A DNA stretch of 64,000 nucleotides from Maniola hyperantus (GCF_902806685.2 NC_048539.1:8506501-8570500), one strand, 5' to 3'. Shown: positions 1-11,825, numbered from the stretch's first letter. Notes: a model not told the origin generated them from the sequence alone. Made by a program: numbers and translations.

Positions 1-318
1 TATCGAATTACAGGCGGCCGAAGAAGATATCGTGCCGCCCGCGCCATGAACGCAAGACGAACATTATTTGCATCAAACCGTATTGCTATTATAAGTCGCA
101 TGCGTTTTTTTCGTAATATGTGGATGCTATTGTATTCTGATGGAACTGAAGATTTTCTTCGCTACGATTTATTTCCGTAGTGCGTGCTTAGCCTAAAATT
201 GATAGGTATGCGAGTTACGAAGTATCTTGTTGATGTTCTTCTAAATAATTGATGTGTAAGCAATTAAAATTAAAAATCAGCATGGATTTTATAACTTTTA
301 TTGATGTTACGTTTAAAT

Positions 319-3300
319 TTATGTCTCCTTCTTTGTTTCCGTCTTGCCACCACGGATTCTTCCGGTTCTGCGGGCAGCAATAAGACCAACCTTGCGACCA
401 GCAGATGTACCTCTCTTGACAGTCGAAGCCTTACCTGGGTAACAAAGGATTAATTAAATTAAATTGCACTTCAGTTTGTATTAAGAAGTCGACTACCACA
501 GCCACGGTCGCGACGTTGGTTCTTCTCCTTGCTCTTCTACTATACGCGCTAATACCTAAATTATTAAACCGCGCTAATAAACCAGGCGTTATTAATGCAC
601 TATACGCATGTTCCCCATACATGACCCGCCAGCTTTACTTAAATAGGCATGCGCTTGACAGCAATTAAACCAAATAGGTGTTGACTGATGATGCAGCCGA
701 AGGTGGAGCGCGCCTGCCTAGAAGGTGACTATCCACTCTTCTTTTGAAGTCCCACAATATTATCATTGGCGAGGAAAACGGAAAGGCATTCCATATTCTA
801 GCAGTGAATATTAAAAACGAGGCAGCAAATAATTTCGTACGAGTCCGTGGAATTTAGACTACGTTATAGTAGGCGACAGATTGAAATGGCAATCGGGGAG
901 GACATGGCCCGTATACCCGCACAACCCGGCGCGGGGTCCCCCCCCCCTTCCGTAGAAATTCTGTTAAATTCCTCCCCCCCCCTTCCGTAGAAATTCTGTT
1001 AAATTCCTAACTACCTTCCTACTTTTTATAGATTTTAACTTAGAGGATTAACGTAAAACCTAGGATCTGTAGAGTTCCTGATTTAAGCTATTCATCATCA
1101 ACCCATCGCCGGCCCACTACAGAGCACAGGTCTCCTCCTCTCAGAATGTGGATTTTTTGCCATATTGCACCACGCTGCTCAAATGTGGATTGGCAGACTT
1201 CACACACTTTTGAGAATATTATGAAGAGCTCTCAGGCATACAGGTTTCTTCACTATGTTTTCCTTCACTGTCAAAGCAAGTGATATTTAATTGCTTAACA
1301 CACAACTTTGAAAAGTTAGAGGTGAGTGGCCGGGATTGAATCCCAACCTCCCCTCTCCATACATACGCCTTAACCACTAGGCTATCATCGCTTTTTTCAA
1401 AGACAATTGAATTTGCTGATATGTATAGTTTAATTTGATAAATGGCCACTTACCTATGTGTTGATGGTTACCACCACCGTGAGGATGCTCCACAGGGTTC
1501 ATGGACACACCGCGCACGTATGGCCAGCAGTTACGTTTGACCTTGTACTTGTGATACGCACGACCAGCCTTCAGGATAGGCTTGTCAATACGTCCACCAC
1601 CAGCGACAATACCTGTGAAATTGTTTACAGTCAAAGTTTGTAAGCTTATCATAAAATAATCGCTAGTAAATTAAAATTTGTATACATCAGAAAGAGCCTC
1701 TGTGTAATCATAGAATATTCAGAGTAGGTAAGTAAAGATCATCATTACCAAAATCTATACTAATATTCATTATCCATACCAGGGGTGTTACGGATATTCA
1801 CATCCGCAAATGCGGAACACTCCCATTAATTCAGACATCCGTATCCGCATCAATTAATGCGGAGCTTTTAAGGCTGCGGATTCATATTTACAACAAGTAA
1901 CACCTGCAAAGAAAGTGGGCGGGGGCAAAGGCGCGTGCCTCGCGCGTTTGCTAGTTGATATCTTCGTTCGCTAATGGACCAATTAAAAAGTGTACAATGG
2001 TACCCAATGGGTGTCACGGATATTCGCATCCGCAAATGTGGAACATTCGCATTAATTCAGAACTCCGCAGCCGCATCAATTAATGCGGAGCTTTTACGGA
2101 TATGGATTTTTATTTGCAACACGTAACGAGTAACGACCTGCAAAGAAAGTGGGCGCGTGCGTTGCGCGTTTTTGCTAGTTGATATCTTTGTTCGCTAACT
2201 GACCAACCAAAAAGTGTTACTTTGGTACCCAACAGAGTGCAGATGCAAAAATCCGTAATATTTGCATCCACATCCGCAAATACGGTATATTCGCATCAAC
2301 TTCGACATCCGCTTCCGCGGAGGTGAGCTTCTAGTAATTCGCATTCGCATGTCAATGATCCATACCAATACTGTACTAATGGCTAATGTTTGTGTCAGAA
2401 AAGTTAAGTTTCCAAGGATTTTCAAAACACTGAAACGTGTACGGAGTTGCAGGCATCATCTAGTTTAGTCATAAATTATATTATATAGTATAAATTATCC
2501 ATATTAATATTATAAATGCGAAAGTGTGTCTGTCTGTCTGTCTGCTAGCTTTTCACAGCCCAACAGTTTAACCGATGTTGATGAAATTTGGTACAGCATT
2601 AGCTTACATCCCGGGGATATTACATACTTTTAATCCCAGAAAATTAAAGAGTTATAGGGATTTATAAAAACCTACATCCACGCGTACGAAGTCGCGGGTG
2701 TTATATTACGATAAAATTGGATACATAATTATTATGCTAAAATTCATCTAATCATAAACTTGGGAGACCGAGATAAATATTTGTTGTGATATTTAAAACA
2801 GAATCGTTATTCCGTTTCCGGATTCAATGTCAATGTACTAAGAGTGACATTATACTAAGCTATTGTCAACATACAGTTGACGCGTTTTTTTTTTTCCGTC
2901 AGCTGGTGGTTGAAAGCACGTGTTCTTGTGGTTTTTTACTCCTAGCTGAGACTTGGTGGTGGTATCTGGTGAGTTTTGTGTGTGTTTCGTTCGTGGGAAG
3001 GGGAAGGAATGGGCGTGGATAGTCCAGGGGATCCTCCGGATCCGACATGCTCTGATCCGTCACAACCAAAGGAACGCCCTAAAAAACGTGTAGCTGAACC
3101 CGTCATCCAACCTACAAAGCGAGCTGACATTGAACTAGACCAATCGTCGATGGAATCTATCCAAAATATTTACACCCATCCATCGATGACTATTACGGAT
3201 CGCACTTACGGGTTAAACGACGCAGGCCCATTTATTGTACACGTGATGCGAATTGAACCTGATCCTGCTGCTGGATTAACTCTCCGCCCAATTAAAATCG

Positions 3301-6300
3301 GTTTACTTCTGGCTAAGAATAATATTTCTAACATAGTACGAGATGGTGTAAAAGCGGTAGGTAGAAATCGAGTCGCTATTGAGTTCAGGAACAGTGGTGA
3401 TGCCAATGCTTTTCTTCACCACCCATGTCTACAACAAAACAAACTGAATGCCACCATACCCGCGTTCCACGTAACTCGGATGGGACTCATTAGAGGAGTC
3501 CCTAAAGAGTGGTCTATACAGCAACTGGCAGAGGCCATAGAACTTCCGGATAACTGTGGGATCGTCTTGAAAGCAAGACGTCTGAACCGTAAGGTAGTAT
3601 CAGAGGGTACAGCAACATGGGTCCCCACACAATCAGTCGTTATCACATTCAGAGGCCAAGTTTTGCCCAAAAATGTATATGTGTATTATACTTCCATGGT
3701 GGTGGAGAAGTACCTTCTCCCCACCATTCAGTGTCACAATTGTTGCAGATTCGGTCACACAAAAAACCAATGCAGAAGCAAGCCCAGATGCTTCAGGTGT
3801 GGCCAGGAGCATTCTGGCGATAGTTGTCAAGATGAGTTCCAATGTGTACTGTGTACAGGCAAGCATGTAGCCACATATAAAGACTGCCCGGAACACCAAA
3901 GACAACACAAAATCAAGCTAATGATGTCCGATAATAATATTTCATATATAGAGGCTTCAGCCCAGGTTCCCCCAGCCCGTAGATCATATGCGGACATAGC
4001 AGCGACTATCTTTGCCCCCTCAGTGAGTGAGCCCCTTGTCAGTAGGAATCCTGCTGCTCCCTTGCCCCCCAAATCGTACAGAAAAACAGTTTTAACTACC
4101 CCAAGACATAGACCCCCACCTTCTAAAGGATTTGATAGGCTCGCCCACAATTCAATTACTAACATCCCATCCTCTCCCTCTTCAAATGGTTGTGCCCTCA
4201 AAAATCAAACCTTTTCAGTTTCAAATGAAGACCTTATGGAAATCCTTGTTGCACTACTAAACAATTGTATCCTGAAACCCAACAACAATATACCGAACAA
4301 CGTGGCGGAAAAAATCGTTAAACTGACAGACATATTTAAATCTCAGAACGGCCCAGCCGATCCCAATCCTACAATGGAATATTAGAAGTATCAAAAATAA
4401 AAAACATGAATTAACTTCACTCTTAAAAAAATACCACATCGCCATCGCTGCCGTCTCGGAGACATGGTTGAGACAGGAATCCTCTTTCAGGATACCAGGC
4501 TTTGCCTGTCTCCGGGATGATAACGATGGATATGGTGGATGCACTTTATTTATAAAAAAAACTTTAACTTACTCTCAACTTCCTTTGCCACAGCATTCAC
4601 AGGAAATTAATGTGGTTGCTGCCAGAGTTGTAAATAAAACCATTGTTTCCATTTATATTCCCCACCCCAACCCTAATCTTGAAATTGAACTTTTATCTTT
4701 GCTCTCAGTACTTCCTTCCCCCCTGATAGTACTAGGGGATTTTAACTGTCATCACACTTCGTGGGGGTCATACTATTGTGACTCCTTTTCAAACTACTTA
4801 ATAGATATTTTTGACAAGATTAATGTATGCTCCCTCAACGATGGATCCCCAACACATAGAGTTTATCCCGGCCAAAACCCTCGGTCAGTCCCAGATCTCT
4901 CTCTCTGTTCTCCCAGTATCGCAAACACCATAACTTGGGAAGTCCTGAGCAATTCTTATGGTAGCGACCACTATCCAATCTTAATATACATGACTCACCA
5001 CATATCCCCCAAGCCTGCCCCAAAACCTCTTTTAAAATACAGGATAAACAATGTTGACTGGAGCGCTTTTGCCGAGTCAGTAGATAGTTTCTTATCCCAA
5101 CTGGAACCTGTAAATTTGGAAAACCTCTCAGAAAATTACAACCAATTCCAACAGGCGTTAGTGAATGCTGCAGACATTCACTTTCCAATTAAACAATATA
5201 AACAAAAATTTTTATCACCTCCTTGGTGGGATTCTGAATGTACATCTGCAGTGCAGCTGAGAGAGGAATCAGAATTGGAATACAATAGAAACATGACAAT
5301 AGAAAATTTCATAGCCTTCCAGAGAAACTCTGCTAAAGTCAGAAGAATGCTTTCCAAAAAAAAACATAAAGGCTGGAAAGCCTTCTGTGACAGCTTGTCT
5401 CCCAGGTCCCCGTCTTCTCTGGTTTGGCGGAATATCAAAAGATTCAGAGGATCTAGGACTATAGATTCCCCTTCTAATGACCCATCTCCATGGTTACACG
5501 AATTCGAAACGAAATTAGCTCCACCCTTTCGTCCAGATCAGGATTATTTCCCATCAACTAGCATACCCCCCCCTTCACATAGATTAGAGCAACCCTTCTC
5601 CCTTGTAGAACTACAAATAGTACTAAAGGAGCTGAAGGATTCTACGCCTGGAGAAGATGGTATCCCCTACTCCTTTATAAAGAACCTAAACATCCTGGGT
5701 AAAACTTACTTTTTAAATATAGTAAATAATATATTTATATCAGGTAATATACCAGAACCCTGGAAAACTCAAGTTGTTTTACCAATCTTGAAACCGGGAA
5801 AGAATCCTTCAGAACCTACTTCATATCGCCCCATCGCCTTGTCATCCACCCTCTGTAAAATATTTGAACATATGGTAAAGAATAGATTAGAATGGTATGT
5901 AGACAGCAAAGACATTTTGGGTAAAACTCAATTTGGATTCAGAAAAGGTAAGAGTACTATAGATAGTTTAAGCATGCTGTCTACTGATATACGTCTTGCT
6001 TTCGCGAATGGAGATTACCTGGTGGGCATCTTTTTAGATATTACCTCTGCCTATGATAGTGTTAATCTTCCACTACTCAGGCGCAAAATGCTTAATCTGA
6101 GTATCCCTGAGAGGATTGTGCACTTTGTTATGAATCTGTTCATGGCTAGATCTATCAAAATACGTATAAATGAAGAGCTCATGCCACCCAGAACTGTCTG
6201 GAAGGGTCTCCCACAAGGATCCGTACTTAGTCCTCTGTTGTATAATATTTATACGTATGATTTGGAGCTGGCGGTGAATAGCTTTTGTAATACACTGCAG

Positions 6301-9300
6301 TATGCAGATGACCTGGCATTATATATCTCAAGTAACTCAATCTGTGATGCAGCTGTTAACTTAAACTCTGCTATGTAATACCTTTGCATATGGCTTGAAG
6401 AACATGGACTAAGTCTCTCTCCTTCTAAAAGTAATGTTCTGATCTTCTCTAGAAAAAGAAGCATTCCGGATATAGAAATAAGATACGAAGAGCAGATTAT
6501 CGAAGCAGTTCCGGCAGTAAAATTTCTGGGCGTTATACTAGATGCAAGGTTAACAGGAAAACAACACTTTAATTATGTAGCCCAAAAGTGTGAAAAAGGA
6601 GTCAACATAATGAGAGCTCTCTCTGGAGTGTGGTGGGGATCTCATCCATACTGCCAGAAACTTCTATATAATGCTATAGTTAGAAGCCACTTCGATTATG
6701 GCACCTTTATCTTTGAACCTTGCAATAAAGATGGTTTGGAAAGGCTAAATCTAATCCAAGCAAAATGCCTGCGCATAGTTCTGGGTGCCATGAAGTCTTC
6801 ACCCAAAATAGCCCTGATGACAGAATGTGTGGACCCTCCTCTTGATCTAAGAAGGCAGTATTTATCAGATCGGTTTGTCTGTAAACTAATCCAAGTGGAG
6901 TCGCACCCACTGATACCACAGTTGAACTCAATGGCACAAAAGGTTAGCACTGAAGAATACTGGGCACATAAAGACCCTCCTAGACTGGTAGAAAGCTACA
7001 GGAGATGTAAAGACTTACAACACCCAATAGCCCAGTCTCCTATATTCCCTATATTTAACTGTTCATTTGATGCTTTAATTTACAACCCCAATATACAACT
7101 TGACTTTGGCATTTGCAAAGACGAAGTTGAGGCAAACACAAAGTTAGGCCAAATTTTAGACCAAAACTGGCAGGGGTGGATTCTAGTTTTTACTGATGCC
7201 TCTAAATTAACAGAAAGTGATAGTGTTGGTTCAGCAGTATGGATTCCAAAGTACAATATTGCCCTTTTATTTAGAAGTCCTCCCCAAACATCAGTATTCA
7301 CCGGGGAAGCTATCTGCTATTGCCATCCTTGAGGCATTAAAATATGTTAAGACTCACAGCTTAAATAAAGTTTTAATATTATCGGATTCAAAGAGCTGTT
7401 TGCAAGCAATATTGGGTAATATTTTCAAAAATAAAGTCCAGAATTTTCAAATTATTTTAAATATAAAAGAAACATTATACCATTGCCATAACAACGGTTT
7501 AGATATAGCTTTAGCATGGATACCAGGCCACAAAGGCATACAAGGAAATGAACAAGCTGATATGTGGGCTAAGCAAGCCATACAGTTAGGATCCCCAACA
7601 TACAGCTGTATCTTCCCAAGAGACCTCATCCCTCTGGCTAAAACTTACATGCATAAGGACTGGAATGTAAGATGGAATACTACCCAATTAAACATAGCTA
7701 AACACTATAGATATATCCAGCCCAATATTCCCCGGAAACCCTGGTTTTTCAAATCCAAAAAACTAAATAAAAGGACAATATCCGTTCTATGTAGGCTACG
7801 ATTAGGTCACATATGCTCCCCAGTGTTTTTAAATAAAATCAGGGTGAGAGATAGCTCGCTTTGTGAATGTGGTCTGGATGAGGGAACAGTCGAGCACATA
7901 TTTTTCAACTGTACTAACCACCCCATATCTTTGTACGAGTTTCTACCCCATAATATCCCTCGCCCAATTCATTTCCCTTATCTCCTCTCTTTTTCTAACC
8001 CTTCGATCCTAAGATGTCTATGCAATTATATTAATTTGTATGATATTAAATTATAATGTATCTCTAACATCAATGTTTAATGTCTTAACGGTCATGATAT
8101 TATTAATTGTTATATTTCCTTTATGTTAAACTAAAATCATACTAATTGTCCAATGTATAAACTAACAACTTGTGTTGTCCTTATGATGTCTAGGTCTAAC
8201 AAAGGTTTATATACACTGTAGTCTGTGGGTTAGAAAGAAAAGTCTCTCATGAAAGGAATTCAAGAACCAAATTACAACGATGTTTTCTCCACTGAATTGA
8301 CATTGGCGGAATTATTGCGGACAACAAAACCGCAGTACATAGAGCCATAGACAAGAAAAGAAGAACATACAGTTGGCAATAGCTATTATGTGAAATAATA
8401 ATGTTGTGTAAACTGTCAATTTAAGTCGCTTATTATTATTGTAAATTATGAATACGTAGACCATCAATGTTACTGATTTTATTATTGTAAATTGGGTGTG
8501 TCAACATACCTTTTGTCAACAAACCTAAAATAAATAATGATTAATATTAAGATCATGTGATAGTCGACATCCGCCTTGTTTGCGATGGCAGTGTTGTAAA
8601 AGTACCCTACCTCGACAGAGGGGACAGTCTTGTATCGACAGTCAATCTGTGAGGTTCTTCAGCCCAGAGCAAACACGGCGGACTTTACTAAAGTTAAGTA
8701 TTCTTATATTTTATTATAATGTACCATCTGGTACACAGTACCACGTACGTAAACGTTTTAGGTACTGTGTATGGAATCTGGTAATCGTAATGTTTTTAAA
8801 AGATGTGTGTTATGGAGTTTCTTTGCCCTTTCTTCTCCATGACTAAACACCTTAGCGAAATGGGTGGTAGATTCATTTTAATATAAATAGATCAATGCTG
8901 AACAATACAATTCAATTATTATTCGACTTGGTTGGTTTTACTTCTGTATTTATCACCTACCCTCTTGTGCTATTTATTTTATACATTGAGATAAAAGTAA
9001 ACACTAGGTTGTTAGCTTCTAATTATTATAGAAGCCTGTTTAGATGATTAGGATTCTTACTTTGAAATAATACAGCAGATGCTTTGCTTGATTTTTAATT
9101 ACTTAGTATTTGGCCTTACCTGACATATAATTGATAAATGATAACTTTCATTAGTAATCATTGGATTTAATTTATCATCACTATTAAAGCCCACTGTCTT
9201 AACTTCTTTATCTAAATCTCACACGGGCATCAGCTAGTAATATTATGTGGTTTAATATTAAATATTTTATAATTCCAAAAGTCTGTAATCACCTTCACAT

Positions 9301-11825
9301 GGGTTGACTGGTATAGCTTATTACAATTTTTGTAGATTTTTTTTTTGGAAATAAAATATAGCCTGAATTATGCAGCTTTCTACTGGTGAAAGAATTTTCA
9401 AAACTAATTAAATAGTTCCAGAGATTACCCCCTACAAACAAACTTACAAACTTTACCTCTTTATATTAGTATTTATTTATGTATTTGTACTTACCAACCA
9501 TCCCTCTGTTGCTAGAGGGCAGAACTTTCTTGGCACCAGAAGGCAGCTTGACCCTTGTCCGTTTGGCATCAGGGTTGTGCCCAATAACAGTGGCAAAGTT
9601 CCCAGAGGCACGAGCCAGCCGACCCCTGTCACCCATCTTCTCTTCCAGGTTGCACACAATAGTACCCTCAGGCATAGCACCCACTGGCATCACATTTCCT
9701 AAGGAAACATTAGATATTAACTGACTTGTCTTATCAACACCCTACAAAATGTTCAGCTAAGCTAAAGTTTCGCTAGCTTATTTTGCATGAGGTCCCATGG
9801 GACCCTATGAAATTTTATCCTACCCTACAAGATTTAAGACTGATCTTCCTCTTCACTAAATCCCATTTGTTCCATAGAACTTGACGTCATCAGACAAATG
9901 AGATAATTTTATCCTAATTTGAGTCCTACATGAGCATTTCACCTCGACCTTGCTTGTCTTTGACATACTGTTGGCACCCTTCTGGTACGGAACCACCATG
10001 AAAAAAGAAAAGTTTGTTTACTTTGTTTCATAGAACAGTTAAAGAAAGAAATAATCTCAATTATTCTATGGAACAAATTAGGATAAGATTGTCTCATTTT
10101 GTCTGATGACATCAAGTTCTATAGAACAAATGAGACTTACCCCTTGTGTGATGCAGGTGTGTATGTGTGCAAAGTCCCTTGCAATACACTCATACAACAC
10201 TATATTATTGTGTTATGCCTAATCTTTGACAATACCATTCCCACCTTTCTATCTTTGTTGGTAACTATTATGCACTAACAACTTCAGAACTTATCCCCAC
10301 TGTCATGAAGCTTCCCTGTCCACTTTTTATTTTTTACTCCTGCTTGTTAAATAATAAATAAATAAATAAAATAAAAAAATTCCATTAAACTTTTACAAGT
10401 ACTTTTGAATCGTCAAATGCATCTACCACTGGATCAAAATGCCTTTCCTATCGAGTTACAATTTTTTGGCACAAACAGCAAAATAATATGGGAATGGCAA
10501 ATGTGCTTTTGGTGTAAAAAATACTTGTGGCTATGCCAAAAACTTTTTTTACCTAGATCAAAGAATATAATATGGCAGTAGTTTTCCGAATTTACAATAA
10601 ATACTGACCAACTTCCAGCGTAGCTTTCTTTCCACAATATACAAATTGGCCTGTGTAAAGACCCTCGGGTGCAATGAAAAGCTCCTTTCGCGTCTTGAAC
10701 TTGTATGGATCACGGAAGTGCACTACCGCCAATGGGGCACCTCTGCCAGGATCATGAATGATGTCCTGAAATTAAATTATTTCACAATGATTTGAACCTA
10801 ACTTTATAATAATCCTTGTCCCTGGTAGAAATCACTATTGAGAGATAAAACTGGCAAACAAAACAACAAATTGCACAAAATAAACTTTACAGGAGCAAAA
10901 ACCTAAATAAAAACTGTTGAAACTTTACTGTAAATTATACCATTTTGATCACAATTACAAACTTAGTTTTGCTTTGAAATGAGCTTAGATTTGTATTAAC
11001 ACTAGCATTCAAAGCAAAGATAAGGACTTCTTTAGAGGACAATTCAGATGACATGTGACTTTTAAACAATGCATAAGAGAAGTAAGGTTGTGTATGACAC
11101 ATGTCAACCTAATCATCCTCTAAAGCAGTCCCTATCTTGACTGAATTCCAGTCTTAGTGTGCCAACAAAGTCAGAATAAAAGAAAAGAAGTATTATGATT
11201 ACAAGTGTAACTACACCATTTTGTTTGCCAGCTCTTCAAATATTATAATACTTTGGTACATCAGAAAGAGCCTCTTGTGTAATCATTATAGATTCAGAGT
11301 AGGTAAGTAAAGATCATCATTACCAAAGCTTTACTATTAACTTAGTTTCAAATCCTAGTTCCTTTCCTTACAATAATATGATACATATATAGTATTCGAC
11401 CATAATTAAACGGAAAGCAATCAAACATTAATTTTCAGTTTTGAGATAGAAGGTGAGGTTTAAAGATTTTCTTATTAGTTACCAGCTATTGTTTTACTGG
11501 TGCCTATTAGGTAATGTATTTTTTTAAAGCATTACCTAAATATTTATATATTATAATTATCGCAAAATTTGGTTCGTTTATTGCCGTAACTATGATCATT
11601 TAATGTATATAAAGCCACAATTACAGCAGTAAAGCATTTAACGTAGCTAACAGCCATAATACTATAAGCAGGACGATTTAGTCTCACCTTTACAACACCT
11701 TTAATGTAACCATGACGTTCAGCATAGTCCAAGGAACGGAGTTTAGGGGCTCCTTTCCTCTTCTTCGTATGAGATACGAAGACTGAACCGGCACCTTTTC
11801 GCTGAGCCCGAATCACACGACCCAT
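319..11825 (-). CDS. RpL8: Ribosomal protein L8 (uL2), five coding exons
   Basis: Coding exons (minus): 11688-11825, 10609-10765, 9495-9698, 1454-1612 and 319-434. They sum to 774 nt, a 257 aa protein, which is the usual eukaryotic L8 length. All introns are GT-AG with compatible phases. The protein starts MGRVIRAQRKGAGSVF, carries the uL2 signature GGGNHQHIGK near residue 210 that lies close to the peptidyl transferase centre in known ribosomes, and ends in a basic tail GRIRGGKTETKKET. It is a structural protein of the cytosolic 60S subunit. I chose the ATG at 11825 because it gives the conserved MGRVIR start. A possible splice acceptor just upstream (TTTACAG, about 11850) suggests a non-coding first exon that I did not locate. 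Intron 3 (1613-9494) is exceptionally long because of an inserted LINE. Introns 1 and 3 host candidate snoRNAs, as is common for ribosomal protein genes. Confidence 0.96.
940..1006. repeat. Tandem duplication with C-tract, RpL8 intron 4
   Basis: A unit of about 35 bp (C tract, then ttccgtagaaattctgttaa, then attcct) occurs twice in direct succession. Likely a local slippage duplication in the intron. Confidence 0.8.
1090..1395 (-). mobile_element. tRNA-derived SINE, minus orientation
   Basis: On the minus strand the head AGCGATGATAGCCTAGTGG resembles a tRNA A box, and GGGATTGAATCCC takes the B-box position. The tail carries the conserved segments seen at 26476-26785 (ctttgacagtgaaggaaaac, the 'tctcagaggagg...ctctgt' block and 'cggcgatgggttgatgatga'). 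It lies in RpL8 intron 4, sense to the host gene. Confidence 0.75.
1677..1752 (-). ncRNA. Candidate C/D-box snoRNA, copy 2, in RpL8 intron 3
   Basis: Read on the RpL8 strand it has a C box AATGATGA, an internal CTGA (D'), a C'-like TATGATT and a terminal CTGA (D box), bounded by a short, imperfect terminal stem. It is nearly the same sequence as the copy at 11251-11328, including the conserved segments before D' (CTTTACTTACCTACT) and before D (GAGGCTCTTT), which would be the guide regions. It ends about 64 nt before the next exon, a spacing typical of intron-encoded C/D snoRNAs. The rRNA target was not identified. Confidence 0.65.
1795..2345. repeat. Tandem repeat, about 215-220 bp units, in RpL8 intron 3
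   Basis: Two full units (about 1795-2008 and 2009-2230) and a partial third (to about 2345). Each starts 'gtgt(c/t)acggatattc(a/g)catc' and includes 'atcaattaatgcggagcttt', 'tgcaaagaaagtgggcg' and 'tgctagttgatatctt'. The short cggat/catccgc palindromic words recur many times. Possibly the remains of a tandemly amplified MITE; no ORF. Confidence 0.75.
2505..2706 (+). repeat. Lepidopteran dispersed repeat ('aaatgcgaaagtgtg...cgaagtcgcggg')
   Basis: Begins with a gtctgtctgtctg run after 'aaatgcgaaagtg' and ends 'acgcgtacgaagtcgcgggtg'. This is the same terminal signature as many other copies in this window. Non-coding. Confidence 0.7.
3009..4385 (+). CDS. LINE A ORF1, gag-like protein with CCHC knuckles
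   Basis: 458 aa from the ATG at 3009; the frame is open a little further upstream but without ATG. The N-terminal half is polar and proline/lysine-rich, and the middle resembles the RNA-binding region of arthropod LINE ORF1 proteins. Zinc knuckles follow near residues 245-300: CHNCCRFGHTKNQC, CFRCGQEHSGDSC and CVLCTGKHVATYKDC. It presumably binds the element RNA in the transposition RNP. ORF1 is intact, unlike ORF2. Its end overlaps ORF2 in another frame. The family assignment is by motif; I cannot name a described element. Confidence 0.85.
   Translation: MGVDSPGDPPDPTCSDPSQPKERPKKRVAEPVIQPTKRADIELDQSSMESIQNIYTHPSMTITDRTYGLNDAGPFIVHVMRIEPDPAAGLTLRPIKIGLLLAKNNISNIVRDGVKAVGRNRVAIEFRNSGDANAFLHHPCLQQNKLNATIPAFHVTRMGLIRGVPKEWSIQQLAEAIELPDNCGIVLKARRLNRKVVSEGTATWVPTQSVVITFRGQVLPKNVYVYYTSMVVEKYLLPTIQCHNCCRFGHTKNQCRSKPRCFRCGQEHSGDSCQDEFQCVLCTGKHVATYKDCPEHQRQHKIKLMMSDNNISYIEASAQVPPARRSYADIAATIFAPSVSEPLVSRNPAAPLPPKSYRKTVLTTPRHRPPPSKGFDRLAHNSITNIPSSPSSNGCALKNQTFSVSNEDLMEILVALLNNCILKPNNNIPNNVAEKIVKLTDIFKSQNGPADPNPTMEY
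4372..8056 (+). pseudogene. LINE A ORF2 (endonuclease-RT-RNase H), broken
   Basis: Recognisable from QWNIRSIKNKKHELT at 4372, the N-terminal strand of the APE endonuclease, through VSETW, GDFNCHH and the catalytic GSDHYP motif. The reverse transcriptase is in the same frame: FLDITSAYDSV, GLPQGSVLSPLLYNIY and the catalytic YADD at about 6300. A TAA at 6376-6378 interrupts the RT thumb region, and the frame then continues intact to about 7305. A one-base frameshift there, inside the RNase H domain (VFTDASK at 7189, then LSDSKSC and WIPGHKGIQGNEQADMW), moves the remainder to another frame ending at 8056. The C-terminus has a Cys-rich CECGLDEGTVEHIFFNC knuckle. No ATG precedes the first visible endonuclease residues, so translation probably depended on coupling with ORF1. 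Confidence 0.88.
8510..9494. other. RpL8 intron 3, remainder
   Basis: AT-rich intron DNA between LINE A and exon 3. No ORF, RNA gene or clear TE end was recognised. A short stretch near 8290-8360, inside the tentative LINE A end, shares words (e.g. cattggcggaat) with 52630-52700, so a dispersed repeat may overlap this region. Confidence 0.5.
9862..10134. repeat. Foldback (inverted-repeat) element in RpL8 intron 2
   Basis: Arms of about 60 bp at 9862-9921 and 10072-10134 are near-perfect reverse complements (catttgttccatagaacttg / its complement with tctatagaacaaatga). About 150 bp lies between them. Typical of a foldback MITE; no coding potential. Confidence 0.75.
10340..10450 (+). repeat. 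Fragment of dispersed repeat also forming the cry2-intron palindrome
   Basis: The words 'ttttacaagtacttttgaat' and 'gcatctaccactgg' match the outer part of each arm of the 28216-30282 palindrome. An (aaat)n run precedes it. Confidence 0.6.
11030..11125 (-). ncRNA. Candidate C/D-box snoRNA (different family) in RpL8 intron 1
   Basis: On the host strand the sequence begins CTTTAGAGGA and ends TCCTCTAAAG, a perfect 10 bp terminal stem. Just inside are a C-box-like ATGATTA (one mismatch to RUGAUGA) and a D box CTGA. Length is 96 nt. The potential guide before D is AGTCACATGTCAT. No clear D' box was seen. It is unrelated to the snoRNA 125 bp away in the same intron. The weaker C box lowers confidence. 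Confidence 0.5.
11251..11328 (-). ncRNA. Candidate C/D-box snoRNA, copy 1, in RpL8 intron 1
   Basis: On the host strand: perfect 8 bp terminal stem CTTTGGTA/TACCAAAG, C box ATGATGA directly after the stem, internal CTGA (D'), C'-like motif AATGATT, and D box CTGA directly before the closing stem. Total about 78 nt. The same core occurs in intron 3 of the same gene (1677-1752), which suggests an intragenic duplicate or a snoRNA retrotransposition. Function would be 2'-O-methylation guiding in the nucleolus; target unknown. Confidence 0.75.

Larger units (their letters stand above)
2885..8498 (+). mobile_element. LINE A: decayed RNase H-bearing non-LTR retrotransposon in RpL8 intron 3
   Basis: Two-ORF LINE of the Jockey/I/R1 supergroup type, with gag-like ORF1 and APE endonuclease, reverse transcriptase and RNase H in ORF2. 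A candidate 11 bp target duplication tgtcaacatac occurs at 2874-2884 and 8499-8509, so the ends given are tentative. It lies antisense to RpL8. One nonsense codon and one frameshift in ORF2 make this copy inactive. Confidence 0.8.
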
